Source of the DNA: CAYWOS01 sp964459985
GTDB taxonomy: Bacteria; Bacillota; Clostridia; Christensenellales; Aristaeellaceae
Reading direction: 5' to 3'
DNA: 40,979 nt
Assembly (NCBI GenBank): GCA_964459985.1
Contig: CAYWOS010000017.1
Location: 1-40,979, forward strand
Shown here: piece after piece, positions 31,764-39,551 of the stretch
Layout: every line of letters starts with the position of its first letter
Position numbering within the stretch: the stretch's first letter is position 1
The notes under the pieces: model-generated
Seen by the model: only the letters and a program-made list of their open reading frames with translations
Told to the model about the DNA's origin: nothing
Database searches by the model: none
Made by a program: the position numbers and the translations under genes

Positions 31764-33518
31764 TTATTCCATCCAATCCAGATACAGCGCCGTCCCGGCG
31801 ATGGTCGCGTCGCGCTTTCGCACATAACCGTACGCGCCGTTGATGTCCATCATCCAATCCGGCTCGCCCGAGGGAATGCAGACGTAATACCAATCGTCGA
31901 GCGTCGCCATCACGTGCATTTTGTAGCCCGCCTTGAGCGTCATGACCGTCTCGCTCGCGCCCGACGCGCGCGTTTTGAGCGCCGTGGCGCGGTCGATGCG
32001 GGCGACGGGGAGCGGCGGATTGCGCAGCAGCGCGGAGAAATCGTCCTGATGCACATACTCGGCGCTGACATATCCCTTGAGATCGCCCGCGCGCACGTGA
32101 CACCATTCGCGCGGGTCGCCGGGCACGGTGTCCAGCACGCGCACGATCGCGCCCGGCTTGAGCTGCCCGAGGCTCGCCGAGCGCGTGGAGGTCTTTTCGC
32201 GCAGGTGCGCGCCGACGACGACGGCGCAGGATTCGGGCAGCGCAGCGTCCTCGAGCCGCGTTTCTTCGCACATGTCGAGCGACGTGGGGAAGGCGGCGGC
32301 GTCGAAGTAATCAAGATACGCGCACATCGTCCGGGGGAAGGCGGCGCTTTCGGCGCTTTCCGCCTGATACGCCGCGCAGACCAGCATGTCGTCCTCAATA
32401 TCGATCCGCACGCCGGCGTCCCGCGCGTAATCAAAACGCTCGTAGCTTTGAAGCGAGCACATGAGCTGGCGTTTGCCGTCGTCCGAGAACACGAACCCGG
32501 GCTGGACGGTAAAGCGCTCGAACGCGCCGTCCGCCAAGGGGTAATCGATGCGGAAGAAGTGTCTGCCCGTCGGACTGAAGGACAGCGCGACCTCGCGCCC
32601 GGCAAGAAGCGCCCGCGCGCCGAAGGGATACAAAAGATACTCATCCTCGCCCGCGGGACGGAAAACCATGACGAGCATCCTTTCCTCGCCCTTCCCGAAC
32701 GCGATCAAACCGCAATCGTACACCCATCCGCTCTTGATTTGGGGGCAGGAAACCAGCACGCCGCTCAATATCTCATACCCGGCGAGCTTCGGGTGATCGA
32801 GCGCTCCGGCGATCCGCTCGGGCGCTTCGCCGGCGAAATTGGTCAAAGTATACGAATAGCCGTTGAACGGGTTGACCGCGACGGTTTCGCGGATGCCCTT
32901 CCCGGCGTCGATGACCGGCGCGCAGTCGGCGGTCGTGAAGCCGTACCGCGTCAGGAGCGACGCGCGCCACGCGTACACCGGCGCGCTCCATTCGGCGCGG
33001 TTTCCATAACAATTAATGAAGAAATCGTTGATCGCCCGGGCGGCGGAATACCCGCTTTCGACGCCGCATCGCGCCAGATCGCCGCTCACCTTGATGTCAC
33101 GGTGCTTGATTTCCGCCATGAACGCCGCCGCCGCGCCGTCATTCCAGTCGGCGAACCAGCCGTTCTCCTCGGCGGCGCACAGCACGTCGCGCACGGCGGC
33201 CTCGCCGGGATAATTGGCGCTCAAGTCCTCGCGGCGGTAGGGCGTGCCGCTGTACAGGTGTTCGCCCGTCGCTTTGTCAAAGGCGACGTAATACGGATCG
33301 TCCATCCCCTCCATCGCGCACTCGATATACCAGAAATCCTTTTCTTCCTTGACCCGGCAGGTCAGGGCGTCGGCGTTTTCCGCCGATAAACCGTACACCT
33401 CGGTCAGCAGCGCCTTGGCGCGCGCCACCGCCTCCTCGACGGTGACAATCGCGCCCTCGGCCGTCGCGCACAGGGGCAAAAGCAGGACGATCAGACACAA
33501 ACCAATGATTCTTTTCAT
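31764..33518 (-). CDS. Secreted protein with PepSY-like and two SH3 domains (584 residues)
   Basis: The signal peptide is MKRIIGLCLIVLLLPLCATA. Residues about 24-95 look like a PepSY-type domain (VTVEEAVARAKALL...FWYIECAME...YYVAFDKATGEHLY). The middle is unrecognised. The C-terminal part has an SH3 domain (AHLREKTSTRSASLGQLKPG...WCHVRAGDLKGYVSAEYV) and a second SH3-like module (KTRASGASETVMTLKAG...WYYVCIPSG). It lies only 13 bp after the M56 receptor gene, so it should be induced with the BlaI-M56 switch. PepSY-like modules also occur in that receptor, suggesting a shared ligand or direct interaction. This is inference. Confidence 0.75.
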   Translation of the reverse strand: MKRIIGLCLIVLLLPLCATAEGAIVTVEEAVARAKALLTEVYGLSAENADALTCRVKEEKDFWYIECAMEGMDDPYYVAFDKATGEHLYSGTPYRREDLSANYPGEAAVRDVLCAAEENGWFADWNDGAAAAFMAEIKHRDIKVSGDLARCGVESGYSAARAINDFFINCYGNRAEWSAPVYAWRASLLTRYGFTTADCAPVIDAGKGIRETVAVNPFNGYSYTLTNFAGEAPERIAGALDHPKLAGYEILSGVLVSCPQIKSGWVYDCGLIAFGKGEERMLVMVFRPAGEDEYLLYPFGARALLAGREVALSFSPTGRHFFRIDYPLADGAFERFTVQPGFVFSDDGKRQLMCSLQSYERFDYARDAGVRIDIEDDMLVCAAYQAESAESAAFPRTMCAYLDYFDAAAFPTSLDMCEETRLEDAALPESCAVVVGAHLREKTSTRSASLGQLKPGAIVRVLDTVPGDPREWCHVRAGDLKGYVSAEYVHQDDFSALLRNPPLPVARIDRATALKTRASGASETVMTLKAGYKMHVMATLDDWYYVCIPSGEPDWMMDINGAYGYVRKRDATIAGTALYLDWME

Positions 33519-33531
33519 GTTTATTCACCTC

Positions 33532-35532
33532 TTATCCGTTGCCGCTTTCCATCTCGAGGATTTCGCCGTCGGGCGAGTGGACGTACACCGCGTACAACGC
33601 TTCGCCGCTTTTTGCGTAGATAAAATGGAATTCCCAGTAGGGCGCCTGATAGAAGGCGTAGGCGTGGCTGACGAAACCGTACTCGACAGCGTACCTCGCC
33701 GCGAGACTTTCCTTGCTCTCGCCGAATTCCTGACAGACCGCCGCAACGGCGATGTCCAGCGCTTTTTCGAGCGCGATGTCGTTGTCCCCGGGCGTCGCGT
33801 AGGAGGCGTACGCCGCGCGCCTGTCCATGGCGCGGAAGCCGCCGACGTTTTCGTCATACCCGGTGAGCGGCGTCGTCGTCCCGACGCTTTGATCGCCGGC
33901 ATACGCCCCGTAGGACGAATTCAGTCGGTTCAGCGCCTCGTGATTGCGGTAGTACACCACGCGCACGACGGGCGACGCCTGCAAGCGGATATCCACGGAA
34001 TGAAAGTCCCCTTCCTCGCCGCCGCCCAAGGCTTCGAGCGTCAGAAAGGCGTTGTCGAGCAGCTTCGAGGCGCTCAAGCAGGTCGTTTCGGCGGGATTGG
34101 AAAACCAGTCGCCCGGCAGCACCGCCAGCGCGAAATGCAGCGCGTATTCCTCGGCGTGGCGGACGGTCTCCGCATGATCGCCCGTCAGCGCGGCCAGAGA
34201 GGCAGCGCCGGCGCTGTCCCATCCGCTTGCGTAATGATTGTAATACAGCGCCTCCCCCGCGTCCGACAGCGCGAGAATGGCGGGCACGTCGAATTGATCG
34301 GCGTACGCGTTCAGCGTCCACAGGCCGTTTTCGTGACCGCTCACCTTGATTTCCTCGATCTCGCCGGACAGATGAACGGTCGGCAGGGAAAAGAACGCCT
34401 TGGCGCGGTCGATGGCTTCCTCCTCCGACGTGATCGGCGCGGCCGCGCGGGGAGCGGCGTCGCCGTTCAAAACGGGAATGCGAAAGGACGGCTTGACCTC
34501 GTCGGTGGCGAAGGCGCACACGAGCAGCATCGAGGATACGATCATGAACGCAAGCGCCAGCCCGCGCTTGAACTGATCGCGGTGCAGGATCGCGGACACG
34601 CGCGTTTTGAGCTTCCTGCCCGTCATGGTCATGCCGGTGGCGAGCACGCCCGGCCCGGGCGCGCAGCGCTTGGCGGCGGCGAGCACGAGCACGTTGGCGT
34701 AGGCGACCTTCTCCTCCTGATCGAGCTTGTCCACCACGCGGTCGTCGCACGCCAGTTCGCCGTCGGTGCGGCTCATATCGGACGCCAGCCACACAAGCGG
34801 ATTGAACCAATGCACCGCGCAGCACAAAAGGCGAATAACGCCGATCAAGTGATCCCCGCCGCGCACATGACACACCTCGTGCTGCAGCACGTTGATGGCG
34901 TCCTGCGGCTTGGCGGTCAGGGGCAGCGCGATGTAAGGCTTGATCACGCCGACCACGCAGGCGCTGGGCAGAGGATCGGTGAAATAAACGGGAACGGGCT
35001 TCACGCCGCGCGCGGCGCACAGTTCGTTGTACTGTTCGAGCAATTTGCCCGAGATCGGCTCGATGCGCCCCGCCTTGAGCTTGAGGCGGAAGCGGACGTT
35101 TAGAAACACGAACCACGCGCAGGTGACGCCTGTACCGATCAGATAGACGGCGAGCGCCGTCCTGCCCGCCGTGCCGCGCTCGAAGGCGTCGCGCACGTCC
35201 TGCGCCGCGCCGGCGACGACATCCATCTGCGGCGAGCGGACGGAGCGGTCATAAAGATCGTCCGCCGCGTCGCTCAAACGCACGCGCACCTGATCGGCGA
35301 TGGGGCGCATCCCCTGATCGCCCCGAATCTCGGGACGGATCTCGTTGATCGCGGGGTTGGGCAGCGCGAGCGGGCAAAGCAGGCGGACGGCGACCAGCGC
35401 CCACGCGAAATAGATGGCGCGGTTGCCGAGCCGCTTGCGGAAGAAGCGGCGGACAATGATCATCAGCAGGATGGCGATGCTCGCCATGATGTTTGCCTCG
35501 ATCAGAAAATTATACACGGTGGCGGTGCGCAT
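33532..35532 (-). CDS. BlaR1-like M56 metalloprotease receptor with PepSY-like extracellular domains
   Basis: This 666-residue membrane protein has N-terminal helices, then the M56 zinc protease domain with HEVCH (H218, E219, H222) and the downstream ELACDD (E259). A last membrane helix lies at about 322-343. The extracellular part, residues about 345-666, has no penicillin-binding STxK serine signature. It contains at least two PepSY-like units instead (SEEEAIDRAKAFF...LWTLNAY and the terminal YWEFHFIYAKSGEALYAVYVHSPDGEILEMES). In BlaR1/MecR1 systems the activated protease leads to cleavage of BlaI. Here the signal is probably not a beta-lactam. AAGGAGG precedes the ATG, 15 bp after blaI. 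Confidence 0.88.
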   Translation of the reverse strand: MRTATVYNFLIEANIMASIAILLMIIVRRFFRKRLGNRAIYFAWALVAVRLLCPLALPNPAINEIRPEIRGDQGMRPIADQVRVRLSDAADDLYDRSVRSPQMDVVAGAAQDVRDAFERGTAGRTALAVYLIGTGVTCAWFVFLNVRFRLKLKAGRIEPISGKLLEQYNELCAARGVKPVPVYFTDPLPSACVVGVIKPYIALPLTAKPQDAINVLQHEVCHVRGGDHLIGVIRLLCCAVHWFNPLVWLASDMSRTDGELACDDRVVDKLDQEEKVAYANVLVLAAAKRCAPGPGVLATGMTMTGRKLKTRVSAILHRDQFKRGLALAFMIVSSMLLVCAFATDEVKPSFRIPVLNGDAAPRAAAPITSEEEAIDRAKAFFSLPTVHLSGEIEEIKVSGHENGLWTLNAYADQFDVPAILALSDAGEALYYNHYASGWDSAGAASLAALTGDHAETVRHAEEYALHFALAVLPGDWFSNPAETTCLSASKLLDNAFLTLEALGGGEEGDFHSVDIRLQASPVVRVVYYRNHEALNRLNSSYGAYAGDQSVGTTTPLTGYDENVGGFRAMDRRAAYASYATPGDNDIALEKALDIAVAAVCQEFGESKESLAARYAVEYGFVSHAYAFYQAPYWEFHFIYAKSGEALYAVYVHSPDGEILEMESGNG

Positions 35533-35547
35533 AGGAACCCTCCTTTG

Positions 35548-35910
35548 TCATTTGCCTTCCTGTTTGAGCATTTCGACGATCTCCTCGATCTCCCCGACGC
35601 TCATTTCGCCCGAATCGACCAGATTGCTGATCAACAGCGAGGCTTTCCCCTTAAACACGCGGGACAGGAGCTTTTTCGTCTGCTCAGTCGAGGCGTCGCC
35701 CCGGCAAACGAGCGGCGTATACTGCTTGACCGCGCCCGTCTCGTCCACCGTGACGCTCCCCTTCTCCTGCATCCGCTTGAGCAGCGTGATCACGGTATGC
35801 CGCGTCCAGCCCGTATCCGGCTCGAGCGTTCTGGTGATCTCCGCCACCGAACGCGGGCAGCGATCCCACAATACCTCGAGGATTTTCCATTCGGCTTCGG
35901 TGCACTGCAT
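35548..35910 (-). CDS. blaI: BlaI/MecI/CopY family repressor
   Basis: This 120-residue winged-helix repressor contains CTEAEWKILEVLW, TRHTVITLLKRMQEKG (recognition helix) and the C-terminal dimerization helices (TEQTKKLLSRVFKGKASLLISNLV), all typical of BlaI/MecI. It should bind the two palindromes in its own promoter and be inactivated through the M56 receptor encoded 15 bp downstream. I chose the ATG at 35910 (AGGAGGG 7 nt upstream) over the in-frame TTG at 35916. The CopY-type C-terminal Cys metal hook is absent, arguing against copper sensing. Confidence 0.93.
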   Translation of the reverse strand: MQCTEAEWKILEVLWDRCPRSVAEITRTLEPDTGWTRHTVITLLKRMQEKGSVTVDETGAVKQYTPLVCRGDASTEQTKKLLSRVFKGKASLLISNLVDSGEMSVGEIEEIVEMLKQEGK

Positions 35911-35936
35911 GGTCAATCCCTCCTTTTTCCTGTGAT

Positions 35937-35981
35937 GACAATTGTCTACTCCATTATAGGTGACAGTTGTCTACCTGTCAA
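35937..35981 (-). promoter_or_regulatory. BlaI promoter with two operators
   Basis: On the minus strand, consensus TTGACA (35981-35976), a 17-bp spacer and TATAAT (35958-35953). Two palindromes with the BlaI-family ACAnnTGT core, GACAACTGTC (35971-35962) inside the spacer and GACAATTGTC (35946-35937) after the -10, have centres 25 bp apart. The gap 35911-36219 holds this region, an inverted repeat at 36009-36027 and the HAD-gene promoter. I see nothing else in it. Confidence 0.9.
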
Positions 35982-36008
35982 GGAATCGGCAGGCGTCAAG
36001 TTGTAACA

Positions 36009-36027
36009 ATATCACGGACGGTGATAT
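36009..36027. repeat. Perfect 7-5-7 inverted repeat
   Basis: ATATCAC-GGACG-GTGATAT lies midway between the divergent blaI and HAD-gene promoters. It could be an operator for either; no T-tract follows, so it is not a terminator. Confidence 0.55.
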
Positions 36028-36108
36028 CTGGAAAAGGAACGGACGGCGAAGCCGGGGCAATCGCTTGCGAAAAGCAGAAAACCGCGTTCCGAACGAAGCG
36101 GCTTGATC

Positions 36109-36137
36109 TTGCCAAACGGCGGGTTTTCGATTACAAT
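36109..36137 (+). promoter_or_regulatory. Promoter of the HAD phosphatase gene
   Basis: TTGCCA (36109-36114), a 17-bp spacer and TACAAT (36132-36137), 82 bp before the start codon. Confidence 0.65.
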
Positions 36138-36219
36138 ACGGGGCGAATACGCAAGCGGCAGCGCCGCGCGGGTCGGGCAAAAGGCGCTCCGGCGCGCGGG
36201 CGGAAAAGGAGACACGGAC

Positions 36220-36981
36220 ATGCGCGACGGGGCGAAAGCATTTTTTCTGGATCTGGACGGCACGCTGCTCGCGCCGGGCGCAGCGCGGCCGGCCGATATC
36301 GACACGAATGCCATCGCGCGGGCGCGGCGGCAGGGGCATTACGTATTCCTCAACTCGGGGCGCTCCTACGCCTTCCTGCCCGAATTTGTCAAGCGCGGCG
36401 ATATCGCGCTGGACGGGCTGGCGTGCGGCAACGGCTCTTATCTCGTCCGGGACGGGCAGGTGTTCTTTTCAGTGCGCGTGCCCGACGAGGCGCTTGAAGC
36501 CATCGCGCCGATCTATGACGGCAGCGGGTCGTGGTGCGTGTTCGAAGGCGAGCGCGAAAACTTCACCATGCGGTACGAGCGCAAGGGCGGCATAGAGATC
36601 GCGTCGGTCGGCGAATTGCTGACCGCTTACGCGCCCTCGCGCGTCACCAAGCTGACCGCGGGCGGCGTCGCCTCGCCGCAAGCGCGCGCCGTGCTGGAAA
36701 GATGGTTCTGGATCTGTCAGCTGGACACCTATTACGAGGCGGTGCTCAAGGGCTGCTCCAAGGCGAGCGGCATTGACAGAATGATTGCGCCGCTCGGCGT
36801 CCCGCTTGAGAACACCGTTGCCGTCGGCGACAGCGAAAACGACGCCGATATGCTGCGTCACGCCGGGATCGGCGTCGCCATGGGCAACGCCACGCCCGCC
36901 GCCGTCGCCGCTGCCGATACGACGACCGCCGACTGCTTTCACGGCGGCGTCGCGGAAACAATCCGCAGGTATACGGAATAA
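36220..36981 (+). CDS. HAD-superfamily (Cof-type, IIB) phosphatase
   Basis: This 253-residue Cof-type haloacid dehalogenase hydrolase has motif I DLDGTL (nucleophile D11, acid/base D13), motif II LNSGRS, motif III Lys in KGCSKASGI, and motif IV GDSENDADML, with the usual GVAMGNA that follows. The large C2 cap between motifs II and III is typical of type IIB enzymes acting on sugar phosphates, phosphorylated cofactors or nucleotides. The substrate is unknown. I chose the ATG at 36220, which follows AAAAGGAGA. It is convergent with the CotH gene, with only 30 bp between and no obvious terminator. Confidence 0.92.
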   Translation: MRDGAKAFFLDLDGTLLAPGAARPADIDTNAIARARRQGHYVFLNSGRSYAFLPEFVKRGDIALDGLACGNGSYLVRDGQVFFSVRVPDEALEAIAPIYDGSGSWCVFEGERENFTMRYERKGGIEIASVGELLTAYAPSRVTKLTAGGVASPQARAVLERWFWICQLDTYYEAVLKGCSKASGIDRMIAPLGVPLENTVAVGDSENDADMLRHAGIGVAMGNATPAAVAAADTTTADCFHGGVAETIRRYTE

Positions 36982-37011
36982 CGCGCGGGCGGGGCGCTGC
37001 GGACGGAAGGC

Positions 37012-38658
37012 TTATTCAGCCCATATCTCGTCCAGATACGCCGCGCGGGCGCGAATGAAATCCTTGATATATTCGATGTTTTCGTCATAGTCCACGCCCG
37101 TCTTGACGGGGCGGCCGGAGATATTGAACACCGGCCAGCGCACGAAATTCATATCGGCGGAGGCGCGAATGCCCGCCGCCATGTCGTCAATGGACGAAAT
37201 AACGTCGTTCCCCGGCGCGTCGCCGAGCAGGACGGCGATGGCGGGACGGAAGCAATCCCGATAATAAGTTTTGACCGCCGCTATGAAGTCCTCGTGCTGA
37301 TAAGCGTTTTTGTAAGGGCAGTAGGCGTAGCCCGATACGCCGACGGTCAGGCCGCGCGGTTTGAGCAGCCTGCCGTTGTCGCGGTCGGTATTGGCGTAGG
37401 CGGTATCGTAATCCCATACGGGACCGGCGAAGATCAGCGTCGACTGCGAATCGGCGGGCTTATAAAAGTACTGGCTCGTTTTGTTGGCGTCGTAATTGCG
37501 GCTGAACTCCTCGACGATATACTTTTTGGCAAGCGACGGCAGATCGATGATTTCAGTGTAATGCTTTCCGGTCTGCGCGTCCACGCCCTCCCGATCCCGA
37601 AGCGCGCGCTCGAGCGCGTTGAACAATCCGGCGATGTACTCAACCTGCGCCTGCGAGGCGTACTCGGGCGACTTCAGGACGACGGGCTGCCCGAGCTTGG
37701 TGACGAAGCCGCTCGCTTCGGTCGCATAGCGATCCGCCAGATCAAGCTCCATCAGATAGCCGCCCGTGATGTCCTCGGGATCGATCGGGATATCGACCCC
37801 CCGGAAGGTGTTTTTCGCCGATCCGCCGGAGCCGACGCGCGAAAACGCGCTCAAATCGCCGTTGAGCTTCTCGGTCGCGTCCTCGAGCGAGTCGATGTCC
37901 ACCCGGGCGCCGTCGATCTTGATTTTCTCGGTCAGCATGTACGTGCCCAGATAATCGCCGCAGGCGTATAGATCAATAAACTGGTACTCGGGCGTGTACT
38001 GAAGCCCCGCGGCGCGCGCCAGATCAAAGGTCAGGGCATTGCGGAGCATGGAATTGTCGGTATAGTTGGCGAGCAGCGTCCATGATTTGTCCTTGCCCAT
38101 GCCGAAGAAATTCGCGCCCGTCTCCAGCTTGATATTGTACGGCTTCTTTTTGAGGTTAAAGGAATAATGCCCGCGCCCCTTGAATTTCGTCAGCCGCCCG
38201 TCGTACAGCGTTTCGCCCTCGGCGGTGATCAGCAGCATATCGGCGGGTTCTTCGTACTTTTTCGCCTGATGGATATAGGCAAGGCTGCCCGAATCAGGCT
38301 GAATGAACATCGCGGGCAAGCCCTCCGACTGATAAACATACAGCTTCGTGTTCTTTTTGTCCGCCTTGAGCGAATACCGCGCGCCGTCTGTCAGTCCGCT
38401 GACCGTATCGCCGCTCGCGTACGCCGTTCCGCTAATGATTATGCTTTTGACGCCCGAAAACGTCACCGTGAGCGACGAAGGCGAGCAGGACGGCAGGAAC
38501 AGGCAGTACGCCTTGAGCTTTTCGCTGTACCACAGATTCACGCCGTCGCCCTCGCCGCCCGCCGCGCCCGAAAACACGATCGTATCGATCGTCGCCGCCC
38601 GCGCGCTCATCGGGAGAAACAGCGCGAAAAATAAACAGAAAACAGCAAGCTTCTTCAT
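37012..38658 (-). CDS. cotH: Secreted CotH-kinase family protein
   Basis: This 548-residue protein has a signal peptide (MKKLAVFCLFFALFLPMSARA). An N-terminal beta-rich region of about 100 residues precedes the CotH domain, marked by FKGRGHYSF, PYNIKL, WTLLANYTDNSMLRNAL, FIDLYACGDYLGTYMLTEKIKID and GPVWDYDTAYAN. CotH proteins are atypical protein kinases, best known from spore coats; secreted clostridial members often accompany surface or cellulosomal proteins. GPVWDYD probably supplies the metal-binding Asp. The ATG at 38658 is supported by GGAGGG and by the signal peptide. Direct repeats lie 28-71 bp upstream. A spore-coat role is possible given the germination genes, but the signal peptide favours extracytoplasmic action. 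Confidence 0.9.
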   Translation of the reverse strand: MKKLAVFCLFFALFLPMSARAATIDTIVFSGAAGGEGDGVNLWYSEKLKAYCLFLPSCSPSSLTVTFSGVKSIIISGTAYASGDTVSGLTDGARYSLKADKKNTKLYVYQSEGLPAMFIQPDSGSLAYIHQAKKYEEPADMLLITAEGETLYDGRLTKFKGRGHYSFNLKKKPYNIKLETGANFFGMGKDKSWTLLANYTDNSMLRNALTFDLARAAGLQYTPEYQFIDLYACGDYLGTYMLTEKIKIDGARVDIDSLEDATEKLNGDLSAFSRVGSGGSAKNTFRGVDIPIDPEDITGGYLMELDLADRYATEASGFVTKLGQPVVLKSPEYASQAQVEYIAGLFNALERALRDREGVDAQTGKHYTEIIDLPSLAKKYIVEEFSRNYDANKTSQYFYKPADSQSTLIFAGPVWDYDTAYANTDRDNGRLLKPRGLTVGVSGYAYCPYKNAYQHEDFIAAVKTYYRDCFRPAIAVLLGDAPGNDVISSIDDMAAGIRASADMNFVRWPVFNISGRPVKTGVDYDENIEYIKDFIRARAAYLDEIWAE

Positions 38659-38686
38659 CCGTACCCTCCGCAGGCGCGTATCTCCG

Positions 38687-38729
38687 GCCAATTCGCCGCC
38701 AAATATACCAATACGATGCCAATTCGCCG
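38687..38729 (-). repeat. 12-bp direct repeats upstream of the CotH gene
   Basis: CGGCGAATTGGC (minus strand) occurs exactly twice, at 38687-38698 and 38718-38729. The copies start 31 bp apart, about three helical turns, and lie in the leader or promoter region of the CotH gene. This is a candidate binding site for an activator or repressor. Confidence 0.55.
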
Positions 38730-38769
38730 ATTTCCTGCCGCTCCCGCAATGTTTACATAAGCCGCGCGC

Positions 38770-38798
38770 AAAAACCGCCGCGCTTTCGCGCGGCGGCC
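38770..38798 (-). terminator. Terminator of hpf
   Basis: Read leftward, CCGCCGCG and CGCGGCGG form a perfect hairpin with a short loop, followed by TTTTTGCG, 18 bp after the hpf stop. Confidence 0.88.
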
Positions 38799-38815
38799 CG
38801 TGATTTATAACGCGT

Positions 38816-39355
38816 TTACGCTTCCGGCGTCAACAGGCCGAGATTGCCGTCCTTGCGCAGATACAAAACGTTGGTCTGCTCGGTTTCCACATTAACAAAT
38901 ACGAAGAACGAATGCCCGAGCAATTCCATCTGCAGAATCGCGTCCTCGACCGCCATCGGGCGGACGGGGAACGTTTTCGTGCGGACGACGGTGCGTTCGC
39001 CCGTGCCGTACGCCTCGATATCCTCGATAAACTCGGGGGTGTCGTTCTCATACGCGTTCTCGCGCAGGCGCTTTTCGAGCTTGGTGCGGTGGCGCAGGAT
39101 CTGCTTTTCCAGTTTAGCGAGCGCGCTGTCGATGCTCATGAACAGGTTGTCCTCGCTGGAGGATTCGGCGCGGAGCGTGACGCCCTCGATGGGCACGGTA
39201 ATTTCGCAGATGCGGCGGCTGCGCTCGCGGCGCAGGCGAACGAACATTTCGGTATCGGGGCGCAGATAGCGCTCCATCGTGGCGGTTTTCCTGGTGATGC
39301 GGTTGGTAATCCCCGGCGTAACGATCATGTCCTTGGCGGTAATCGTCGTCTTCAT
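38816..39355 (-). CDS. hpf: Ribosome hibernation promoting factor, long form
   Basis: This 179-residue long HPF has an N-terminal S30AE domain (ITNRITRKTATMERYL, then FVRLRRERSRRICEITVPIEG and DNLFMSIDSALAKLEKQI), a variable linker, and the C-terminal dimerization domain (VVRTKTFPVRPMAVEDAILQMELLGHSFFVFVN...NVLYLRKDGNLGLL). It pairs 70S ribosomes into inactive 100S dimers in stationary phase or stress. The ATG at 39355 has GAGAGGAG 8 nt upstream; the reading frame extends further without a better start. No convincing SigA promoter was found in the 196-bp gap to the divergent gene. Family members are often under stress sigma control. Confidence 0.95.
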   Translation of the reverse strand: MKTTITAKDMIVTPGITNRITRKTATMERYLRPDTEMFVRLRRERSRRICEITVPIEGVTLRAESSSEDNLFMSIDSALAKLEKQILRHRTKLEKRLRENAYENDTPEFIEDIEAYGTGERTVVRTKTFPVRPMAVEDAILQMELLGHSFFVFVNVETEQTNVLYLRKDGNLGLLTPEA

Positions 39356-39551
39356 GGGAACGGCTCCTCTCGTACAAATTCGGGACGCAGCCCTTATACA
39401 AGTCTTTTCTTCCATGACCTGAAGCATACTTCGACGCGCGGCGCGCAAACTCCTGCCCGGGATTCCTAAAATTTACTTCTTCACCGTTCGTTCACATTGC
39501 CGACAAATCCGTCGGGTATGCTGTGGATGGACCGATAAGGAGGCGCATGGC

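Noticed and set aside
31651..32271. Upstream extension of the 493-residue SH3 gene
   Set aside because: It reads out of frame through the 584-residue gene and would hide the signal peptide that begins at 31650.
33532..35910. Beta-lactam resistance regulon
   Set aside because: The repressor and protease are of that family, but the sensor lacks a penicillin-binding motif and no beta-lactamase or PBP gene follows.
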